A stretch of 42,822 nucleotides of DNA, taken from the NCBI GenBank assembly GCA_016930535.1, contig JAFGGN010000104.1, positions 1-42,822 of the forward strand, written 5' to 3'. Within the stretch, counting starts at the first letter, position 1; the number at the start of each line of letters is the position of its first letter. The notes beneath the pieces are model-generated. The model ran no database searches. It was not told where the DNA came from and was given only the letters and a program-made list of their open reading frames with translations. Source of the DNA: a bacterium. Lineage in GTDB: Bacteria > Zhuqueibacterota > QNDG01 > JAFGCO01. This document shows, in pieces, positions 7,480 to 14,551 of this stretch. Both the position numbers and the translations under genes were made by a program.

Positions 7480-9348
7480 TCAATCCATATGCGGTTGCTG
7501 ACCTTCCCGTTTCCTGTTTGACAGCAGCACCACGTCTCTCAGTTCCGAGGTATTCCTGCACTGCATCCATTTTTTTTCAAAACCGGGTTCCTGGACAATG
7601 GATGCGATGGCCATCAAAGCACGCAGATGATAGTTGCGCTCATCCATGGATCCGACCAGGACAAACATGGTGTGCACCGGCTCCGGAACGCCTGTAAACA
7701 GCAGACCTTCTTTGCACCGCACGAGCACGATATCGAACAGCCTTTCACCCGCCAAAATGACATGCGGAATGGCCAGACCTGGCCTGATGACGGTTCCGGA
7801 CTGTTTCTCGCGTTCCAGAAAACTGAGCAACAGCGTATCTTTATCGACATGCAGTTTTGCTGCCAAAAGGCCGGATATTCTGGCAAAAACCTGATCGGCC
7901 GGCTGTGAACCGGGCAAATCAAGTATTTCGCATTTTTGAACCAGTTGGTCGAACCGGTCCGTGATAATTTCATCCCGTTCGATCACGATGTCCCGGAGTT
8001 CATTCTCGAGGCTCCGGGATTTCAATTCACGGGCCGTGATCCGTTCGACGATATGCATGATCGCCGATGTTCTGCGGACCCTGAACCTGGAAAAACTGAA
8101 ATAACAGATGGTTCCAAAGATAAAAAATACACCGCTGATTATCATGGGCACGGTCCCCATCTCGATGAGCAGGAAACCGTAGCTCACGATTGCGAATACG
8201 GGCAGTACGGGATAGAACGGGACCTTGAATGCAGGCCTGTAATTCTGGATACGGCTGCTGCGCATCACGATCAGTGCGGCGTTGTCCATCATGAACAGCA
8301 GTATCATCAGAGCGGAGGCGGTTTTCACGAGATTTTCAATGGATAAAAAGAGGATGACCGAGACCATAAAACCGCTGGTAATCAGGATCGACAGGACAGG
8401 GGTACCCAGTCTTTTGTGAACCGTTTCAAAGATTCCGGGCAGAAGCTGATCCCTGCTCATGGCCATCGGAGACCGGGAAGCGGCCAGTATGCCCGCGTTG
8501 CCCGTGGTGATAAAGGCCGTGATGGCGGCGACGGCGAGAAGGTGACCGCCAATGGATCCGCTCAGCAGACGGGCCCCGAGTGTCAGTGGTATCATTGAGC
8601 CGCCGAGTTCTTCCGGTCTGACGAGTCCGACGGTCACGCCGACGGCAAGGATATAGATGAGCGTGACCACGATAAAGGAGAGCAGCATGCCCAGGGGGAT
8701 ATTTCTGGAGGGATTTTTCACTTCTTCGGCCACACTGGCGATTTTGGTGAGCCCTCCGAACGAAACAAAAACGAGCCCCGCCGTCGAGACGACGGACCAG
8801 ATCCCATGGGGCATAAAGGGTGTATAGTGATCCGGATGAGTCGAAATAAATCCGCGCCCGATATAGAGAACGAGAATCGCAAGCAAAATCATGACAAGAA
8901 AAACCTGGATCCTGCCTGCCGATTTAACGCTCAGTATATTCAGGCAGGTAAAGAGCACACAGGCTCCCGCGGCGATGAGCTTGATGGTTGCAGGAGAGAT
9001 ATCCGGTTTGAGAAGTATGGCAAAGGCACCGATACCCACCAGGGCGAATGCGCTTTTCAGGCTCAATGAAAACCAGTTGGCGAATCCTCCGAATGTACCC
9101 AGAACCGGTCCGAGGCTCCGGTCGATGAAAAAGTACGTGCCTCCGGATTTGGGCATGGCTGTTGAAAGTTCCGCTTTGGCCAGCAGGCTGGGAAGGATCA
9201 GTATGGCCGCCAGAAGATAGGCCAGGATCATGGCCGGACCGGATTTTGAATAAGCCAGACCCGGCAGTACGAACAGGCCGGAGCTGATCATCGCCCCGGT
9301 ACAGATAGAGAATACATCCGATAATGTGAGGGCTTTTTTCAAAGACAT
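7480..9348 (-). CDS. APC-family amino-acid permease fused to a PTS EIIA(2)-like domain
   Basis: Residues about 1-410 form a 12-helix APC-superfamily permease: the N-terminus has TGAMISSGLFVLPG, which matches the unwound helix-1 substrate site, and later FVSFGGLTKIASVAEEVKNPSRNIP. A helical linker (about 420-465) leads to a C-terminal domain of about 150 residues resembling PTS EIIA of the fructose/nitrogen type. The phosphorylatable histidine would be His529 in LAIPHV, and the second conserved histidine sits in NYHLRAL. In this class the EIIA module probably regulates transport by phosphorylation state or acts as a sensor; no other PTS gene is in the window. An excellent GAGGAGG site precedes the ATG at 9348. 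It is the second gene of a unit with the small membrane protein upstream. It converges on copA with 65 bases between. Confidence 0.88.
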   Translation of the reverse strand: MSLKKALTLSDVFSICTGAMISSGLFVLPGLAYSKSGPAMILAYLLAAILILPSLLAKAELSTAMPKSGGTYFFIDRSLGPVLGTFGGFANWFSLSLKSAFALVGIGAFAILLKPDISPATIKLIAAGACVLFTCLNILSVKSAGRIQVFLVMILLAILVLYIGRGFISTHPDHYTPFMPHGIWSVVSTAGLVFVSFGGLTKIASVAEEVKNPSRNIPLGMLLSFIVVTLIYILAVGVTVGLVRPEELGGSMIPLTLGARLLSGSIGGHLLAVAAITAFITTGNAGILAASRSPMAMSRDQLLPGIFETVHKRLGTPVLSILITSGFMVSVILFLSIENLVKTASALMILLFMMDNAALIVMRSSRIQNYRPAFKVPFYPVLPVFAIVSYGFLLIEMGTVPMIISGVFFIFGTICYFSFSRFRVRRTSAIMHIVERITARELKSRSLENELRDIVIERDEIITDRFDQLVQKCEILDLPGSQPADQVFARISGLLAAKLHVDKDTLLLSFLEREKQSGTVIRPGLAIPHVILAGERLFDIVLVRCKEGLLFTGVPEPVHTMFVLVGSMDERNYHLRALMAIASIVQEPGFEKKWMQCRNTSELRDVVLLSNRKREGQQPHMD

Positions 9349-9365
9349 TCGGACAGCCTCCTCGG

Positions 9366-9584
9366 TCAGGATCCGGACAATTTTTTATTCCTTATCAGGC
9401 ACATGGCGCCCGCTGCCAGCATGGCGATGACCGTACTGATGGGCGCGAACGTGCAGTGAGCATGATAACCCAGCAGGCAAGGTTTGCTGGCCGACGGATC
9501 CGGTATCAGCGTCGTGACGATCATGATTGAAAACAAAATGGTCAGGCCCAGGAGCAAATTGTACCCTTTTTTCCTCGTTTTCAT
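9366..9584 (-). CDS. Small membrane protein with a CLLGYHAHC motif, function unknown
   Basis: A 72-residue protein with two predicted membrane helices (about 9-27 and 48-65). They flank a short extracytoplasmic-looking loop with Pro-rich start and a CLLGYHAHC motif (Cys36, His41, His43, Cys44), a plausible metal or redox site. The ATG at 9584 follows GGAG by eight bases. The stop lies 17 bases before the start of the permease-EIIA gene, so the two form one transcript. I do not recognise the family. The motif next to a transporter and near copZA is suggestive, but the pairing with the permease is the stronger context. Confidence 0.7.
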   Translation of the reverse strand: MKTRKKGYNLLLGLTILFSIMIVTTLIPDPSASKPCLLGYHAHCTFAPISTVIAMLAAGAMCLIRNKKLSGS

Positions 9585-9662
9585 GGGACGACTCCGTAAA
9601 AAGTGGTGATGATCAAAAATAATCAAGTCAGGGAAGGGAAGCAAGGAAAAGATTTGAAAACA

Positions 9663-9955
9663 GGGTATATGTGTATATGAGTGTATGGGTAATAGAAAAC
9701 CATACAGAGGACGCAAAGAAAGAGTTGAAGGGAAAAAGCATCAGACGTTTCTATTCTTTGGGGATGGGCAGCGGGGCCCCATATACTCATATACCCGTTT
9801 ACCCTTCTACTGCTTTTAAGCGGTCCGCGGTCAGGCCGTCTTCGGTCTAATTCTTGTGTTTGGATTTTGGAATTTGCTGTTTGTAATTTATTTGAATTTT
9901 GATATTTGTGATTTACCGCGGTCCGCGGTCATGCCGTCCGCGGTCATTTATCGGG
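9663..9955. repeat. Composite intergenic repeat tract 2
   Basis: The gap 9585-10070 has no credible gene. It contains four 8-bp units of GGGTATAT type (9663-9694); a bridging segment; a 65-base core (9761-9825) ending in five 8-bp units ATATACTC to CTTTTAAG; then GCGGTCCGCGGTC, an A/T-rich module with ATTTTGGAATTTG and GATATTTGTGATTTA, and three CCGCGGTC-type blocks up to about 9950. The 65-base core is repeated in inverse orientation at 20008-20072 with three mismatches. The remaining 9956-10070 is the A/T-rich leader of the next gene. Confidence 0.85.
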
Positions 9956-10070
9956 GATGCGGCGCTCTATAAATCCATACACATTTTGAGCAATTTTATA
10001 CGTAACATTCCTGCCGTGAATTCCGTCTAATAAATGATATATTGAACCCTTTCAAATCGAGGCGCGTGTC

Positions 10071-12698
10071 ATGATCCGCAGAGCCATTGCTGTTTGCCTG
10101 CTCTTTACCTGTATGATCCATGCCCAGAAAACCGATACCACCTATACAGCCGTCCGGTTGACGGAGCCCGTTCAGATCGACGGAAACCTGACGGAGCCGG
10201 TCTGGAGTAACGGTCCGGTCATATCCGGTTTTTATCAGGCCGATCCTGACGAGGGCAAACCGGCCACACAGAAAACAGTGGTCCGGATCGCGTTTGACGA
10301 CGATGCCATCTATGTCGGTGCGCGCATGTTCGATTCGGCCCCGGATTCCATTGTGGCAAGGCTTTCCAGACGGGACGAGACAGATAATGAAGATTTCTTC
10401 GCACTGGCAGTCGATACGTATCACGATCATCGCAGCGGTTTCTTTTTCGGACTCAGTGCCGGGGGAACGCTGCTGGACGGGGTCTGTTACAACGACGACT
10501 GGACAGACGATACCTGGGACAGTGTATGGGAGGGCCGGGTTCAAACCGACGATCAGGGCTGGACCGCGGAATTCCGCATTCCTTTCTCCCAGCTTCGTTT
10601 CCGCAGGCAGGACGATCAGGTCTGGGGTATCAATTTCCGCAGGGATGTATCCCGGCGCAACGAAGAGACGTATCTGGTATTTACACCCAAAGGAGGCAGC
10701 GGTTTCGTATCCCGTTTCCCGAATCTCGCGGGCATATGCGGGATCAAACCGTCACGGAACGTGGAAATACTGCCCTATGCCCGGGCGAAAGCCGCCTATA
10801 CGCATCCGGATGCCGAGGATCCGTTTCACGAATCTTCAGAATACACACCGGATTTCGGTGCGGACATCAAGGTCGGGCTGAGCAACAATCTGACGCTTGA
10901 TATGACCGTGAATCCCGATTTCGGGCAGGTGGAAGTGGATCCGGCCGTGGTCAACCTGTCGGACGTCGAGACTTTTTATGAAGAAAAACGGCCGTTCTTT
11001 ATCGAGGGCGCGACTACATATCAGTTCGGATACGGCGGAGCCCGGAGCTACTGGGGATTCAACTGGATGAATCCGCAGTTTTTCTACAGCCGCCGGATAG
11101 GCAGTTCGCCCCAGGGCTCGTGGCCGGACAACGATTATGCGGATGTGCCCGAGGGCGTGCATATACTCGGGGCCGCGAAAGTGACCGGTAAACTGGCCGG
11201 CAAATGGAACGTCGGCACCCTGCATGCGCTGACGCGGAATGAAACCGGCACGTTTTCCTGCGAGGACAAGACCTTTAAAAGGGACATCGAACCGCTCACG
11301 TATTACGGCGTGTTCCGTACACAGCGGGAAATCAACGATTCAAGGCAGGGCATCGGCATGATTTCGACGGTGACATCCAGGAAATTCAATACGGACGTGC
11401 TCCGCGAAGATTTAAACGGTAATGCATTCACATTCGGTATGGACGGCTGGACATTCCTGGATACCAGCAAAACCTGGGTATTCACGGGATGGCTGGGGGG
11501 ATCGCACTGCACCGGATCGGCTGCCCGGATTACGTCCCTGCAGGAGAATTCCCGGCATTATTTTCAGCGCCCGGACGCTGAGCATGTGCATGTGGACTCG
11601 GGAGCCACGAGCCTGACAGGATATGCCGGACGATTCTACCTGAACAAGCAGCAGGGGAACGTGGTCGTCAATTCGGCCATCGGATTTATCAGCCCCGGTT
11701 TCGACGTGAACGATGTCGGATTTTTCAACAGGGCGGACTGGATCAACGGCCATTTCGGAATGGGCTACCTCTGGACCAAGCCGGGCAAGTGGTTCCGCTG
11801 GCATGATGTGCTCGGTGCGATCCATCAGAGCATGGATTATGAGGGCCACAATCTCTGGCGCGGTATTTACCTTCTCACTGAAAACCAGTTTGCCAATTAC
11901 ATGATGTTCATGGCAGCGGTTTATTACAATCCCGAAACCATGAACAAGTTCAGAACACGGGGCGGTCCAATGACCCTGAACCATCCCGGATTCGGAGGCG
12001 AAGCCTATTTTGAAACCGACGACCGGAAATCCCTGGTTTTCGAAACCCAGCTGTCTTCCTATCAGCGGAGTCCGACCGAATGGTCCCGAGCCGCCGAAAT
12101 GGAACTGAAGTGGAAACCGGCGAGCAATATCAGTATCGAAGCGGGACCCGGGATCGCCATGAACCATGAATACAGTCAGTGGGTGGATGTGTTCGATGAT
12201 CCCGTGGCAGTTCATACGTACGGCAAGCGTTACGTGTTCGGCGAGATGAAGCAGACCGAGATCAGTGCGAACATCAGGCTCGACTGGACGTTCACGCCGC
12301 GTCTCTCCCTGCAGCTCTATATGCAGCCCCTGGTTTCTCACGGTGATTATGAAGAATTCAAGGAGCTGGCCAGGCCGTCAAGCTACGATTTCAACGTGTA
12401 TCACGGAGAGCATATTGTCCGGTCCAACGGCGTTTACGAGATCGATCCGGACGGTGCCGGGCCTGCCGAATCGTTTACGTTCGACAATCCGGATTTCGAT
12501 TTCAAATCATTGCGGGGAAATGCGGTGCTCAGGTGGGAGTACAGGCCGGGATCCACGCTATACCTGGTATGGACGCAGAACCGCTGGGACGACGAGCTTC
12601 ACGAGCCGTTTTCTTTCCCACATTCCATGAAACGGCTGGCCACAACCCAGGCGGATAATATATTCATGCTGAAGATGACGTACTGGTGGAGTCTTTGA
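10071..12698 (+). CDS. Exported CBM9-like / DUF5916 outer-membrane protein
   Basis: An 875-residue protein with a cleavable signal peptide (MIRRAIAVCLLFTCMIHAQ). The N-terminal part (about 25-215) is a family-9 carbohydrate-binding-like domain: the VQIDGNLTEPVW opening, IAFDDDAIYVGARMFD and GWTAEFRIPFSQLRF are hallmarks. The remainder (about 225-875) matches the DUF5916 pattern: SNNLTLDMTVNPDFGQVEVDPAVVNLSDVETFYEEKRPFFIEG, then many alternating strands ending in an aromatic MTYWWSL, consistent with an outer-membrane beta-barrel. DUF5916 proteins are widespread in FCB bacteria and have no settled function; sugar binding or transport is inference. Start has GAGG eight bases upstream. Monocistronic, closed by a strong terminator. 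Confidence 0.85.
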   Translation: MIRRAIAVCLLFTCMIHAQKTDTTYTAVRLTEPVQIDGNLTEPVWSNGPVISGFYQADPDEGKPATQKTVVRIAFDDDAIYVGARMFDSAPDSIVARLSRRDETDNEDFFALAVDTYHDHRSGFFFGLSAGGTLLDGVCYNDDWTDDTWDSVWEGRVQTDDQGWTAEFRIPFSQLRFRRQDDQVWGINFRRDVSRRNEETYLVFTPKGGSGFVSRFPNLAGICGIKPSRNVEILPYARAKAAYTHPDAEDPFHESSEYTPDFGADIKVGLSNNLTLDMTVNPDFGQVEVDPAVVNLSDVETFYEEKRPFFIEGATTYQFGYGGARSYWGFNWMNPQFFYSRRIGSSPQGSWPDNDYADVPEGVHILGAAKVTGKLAGKWNVGTLHALTRNETGTFSCEDKTFKRDIEPLTYYGVFRTQREINDSRQGIGMISTVTSRKFNTDVLREDLNGNAFTFGMDGWTFLDTSKTWVFTGWLGGSHCTGSAARITSLQENSRHYFQRPDAEHVHVDSGATSLTGYAGRFYLNKQQGNVVVNSAIGFISPGFDVNDVGFFNRADWINGHFGMGYLWTKPGKWFRWHDVLGAIHQSMDYEGHNLWRGIYLLTENQFANYMMFMAAVYYNPETMNKFRTRGGPMTLNHPGFGGEAYFETDDRKSLVFETQLSSYQRSPTEWSRAAEMELKWKPASNISIEAGPGIAMNHEYSQWVDVFDDPVAVHTYGKRYVFGEMKQTEISANIRLDWTFTPRLSLQLYMQPLVSHGDYEEFKELARPSSYDFNVYHGEHIVRSNGVYEIDPDGAGPAESFTFDNPDFDFKSLRGNAVLRWEYRPGSTLYLVWTQNRWDDELHEPFSFPHSMKRLATTQADNIFMLKMTYWWSL

Positions 12699-12745
12699 GC
12701 CGGGCGATTTGATAAATCGTCTGTCAATACACGCAGTCATTGAAG

Positions 12746-12787
12746 AACCGCAGGGTGTATTCCGTTCTCCGGAGCCCTGCGGTTTTT
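12746..12787 (+). terminator. Rho-independent terminator after the DUF5916 gene
   Basis: AACCGCAGGG (12746-12755) pairs perfectly with CCCTGCGGTT (12775-12784) around a 19-base loop, ending in a T run (12783-12787). It sits between the convergent DUF5916 and pfkB-type genes. Confidence 0.85.
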
Positions 12788-12800
12788 ATTTCCGGTTCCG

Positions 12801-13709
12801 TTATATCCCCGGATTTTCCTTAATAAAACGGTGCACCTGTTCCAGTGTCGGTGCGTTCAGGGCATGCGGCATTGTCAGGCAGACACATGCGGCTACGGCC
12901 GAGGCAAAACCGACGATCTTTTTATCTTCCCATTTGTTCAGCACGCCATAGGCCAGCGCTCCCCTGAATGCGTCGCCCGCGCCCGTGGTATCCACCGGGA
13001 TCACGGGATAGGGCTCGAATTGCTGAACCGGCCCGTTTCTGCGGCCGTACCACAGCGCGTCGCTGCCGAAAGTAAAGACGACGAGACCGCTGCAATGGTC
13101 CTGATACTTTTTGAAAAGACCGTCCCACGGTTCGTCAGGATAGTCCTGGTCCCTGAGTTCATGCGAAATAGAGACAGCCGCGGCATGCCGGGCCATGGCA
13201 TCGTCGTACCGGCAGTCCAGTGTCACATAGGGGACATGATGTTTCACGCACAGTGCTGCGGCCAGCCTGGACTCTTCCCTGAAATACGGATCCAGCGCCG
13301 CACAGGAAGCGGTTTTGATGTCCTCTTCATCCGGATCGTTCCACTGTTTTTCTCCCGCATGAAATGCGGCGTAGTTGCCGAATACGGTCCGGGTAACTTT
13401 GTCCGATATCACGACCTCTTCGGTGCCGTATCCCTGTCTTTCGGCAAGCCGGGATATATCGATATGAAACGGTCCGAGCAGGTTCCGGATCTGATCCGCA
13501 TAGACCGGATTCATCCAGTTCCCGTCGAGTTTCACGCCGGCGCCCAGCCGTGAAAGTACAATGGCCGAATTGGCGGCCTCGCCTCCGATGGACGGGATGG
13601 TTTTCCGGATTTCCGCATACTGATTGGCTGCCGGAAACATGAAATCCTCCCGCAATACGAAGACCGTGCTGGGTGAAATCATTCCATAACAGTAAAAGTC
13701 GTGGGGCAT
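12801..13709 (-). CDS. PfkB-family carbohydrate kinase
   Basis: A 302-residue ribokinase/PfkB-fold kinase. The N-terminal signature GGEAANSAIVLSRLGAGV (about 42-60) and the C-terminal signature DTTGAGDAFRGA (about 240-251, catalytic Asp246) are both intact. It would phosphorylate a sugar or nucleoside from ATP in the cytoplasm; the lid-region specificity residues do not point to one substrate. AAGGA lies nine bases before the ATG. It is the last gene after the sensor kinase and response regulator on the same strand, 104 bases from the regulator, so it may belong to that transcript or have its own promoter. Confidence 0.88.
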   Translation of the reverse strand: MPHDFYCYGMISPSTVFVLREDFMFPAANQYAEIRKTIPSIGGEAANSAIVLSRLGAGVKLDGNWMNPVYADQIRNLLGPFHIDISRLAERQGYGTEEVVISDKVTRTVFGNYAAFHAGEKQWNDPDEEDIKTASCAALDPYFREESRLAAALCVKHHVPYVTLDCRYDDAMARHAAAVSISHELRDQDYPDEPWDGLFKKYQDHCSGLVVFTFGSDALWYGRRNGPVQQFEPYPVIPVDTTGAGDAFRGALAYGVLNKWEDKKIVGFASAVAACVCLTMPHALNAPTLEQVHRFIKENPGI

Positions 13710-13757
13710 GCGGGATTCCTTTTTATTTTGATCATGACGGTGTCTTCTGTGCCGGAG

Positions 13758-13774
13758 CCGGGGATTTTCCCCGG
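13758..13774. other. Short perfect hairpin between the regulator and pfkB-type genes
   Basis: CCGGGGA (13758-13764), TTT, TCCCCGG (13768-13774). Perfect 7-bp stem without a following T run, so not a classical terminator. It lies in the 104-base gap between two same-strand genes, where it could mark an mRNA processing or attenuation point. Confidence 0.3.
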
Positions 13775-13813
13775 ATGCATCGCATCCCGCTGCTGTAAGG
13801 CAGGTCTTCCGGA

Positions 13814-14449
13814 TTATTTAATCAGCCCGTCCCGGAATGCTTTGGAAATGGCCTCGGTCTGCGAATTGACCTGCAGTTTTTTATAGATGTTGCGAATGTG
13901 AAACCGCACGGTATCGATGCTGATGGTGAGATCGTCGGCGATCAGTTTATAGCTGTTGCCGTTGGCCAGGCTGGTGAGTATGTCCATTTCCCGGCTGCTG
14001 AGATGGTGCTCCTCCATGGCTTTTGGCGGCTGTTTCTGGAAAAAGGCGACCACTTTCCTGGCGATATGCGAACTCATAGGGGATCCCCCATGAACCACAT
14101 CCTGTATGGCCTGAATCAGTTGCTCGGCCGGGGTCTTCTTGACCAGATATCCCGTGGCTCCCGCGCACAGGGCATCGAATATTTTGTCGTTTTCCTCATA
14201 AACCGTCAGCATCAGAATATGGATATCGGGAAAATCCTTTTTGATTTCCCGGACGCCCTCGATGCCGGACATTCCCGGCAGCCCGATGTCCATGAGTATG
14301 ACATCCGGACCATGGTCCGGCAGATCCCCGATACAGGTCTCACAATCCGTATATGTGGAAATGCATTCCATGTCTGCCGTGGCATTGATCAGCATGGCCA
14401 GTCCGTTCCTGATCGCATCGTTGTCTTCAACTATGGAAACCTGTATCAT
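13814..14449 (-). CDS. NarL/LuxR-family response regulator
   Basis: A 211-residue two-domain regulator. The receiver (1-120) has the acidic pocket VEDND and the phospho-acceptor Asp54 in LMDIGLPGMSG, with Lys near 106 in VKKTPAEQL. The C-terminal LuxR-type helix-turn-helix (about 147-195) reads LSSREMDILTSLANG, then DTVRFHIRNIYKKLQV. It is encoded 102 bases downstream of the histidine kinase on the same strand, so the two form a cognate pair. GAGAGG precedes the start. Target genes cannot be read from the window; the neighbouring sugar kinase is a candidate. Confidence 0.92.
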   Translation of the reverse strand: MIQVSIVEDNDAIRNGLAMLINATADMECISTYTDCETCIGDLPDHGPDVILMDIGLPGMSGIEGVREIKKDFPDIHILMLTVYEENDKIFDALCAGATGYLVKKTPAEQLIQAIQDVVHGGSPMSSHIARKVVAFFQKQPPKAMEEHHLSSREMDILTSLANGNSYKLIADDLTISIDTVRFHIRNIYKKLQVNSQTEAISKAFRDGLIK

Positions 14450-14551
14450 CGCTGCCTCTCATCAATTTTTTCCCGGTTTAATATACAGGATTTCATGATG
14501 CCGGTCAACCGCATGATGATGCGGGTGATATAAAATGACGGGAATATCCAA

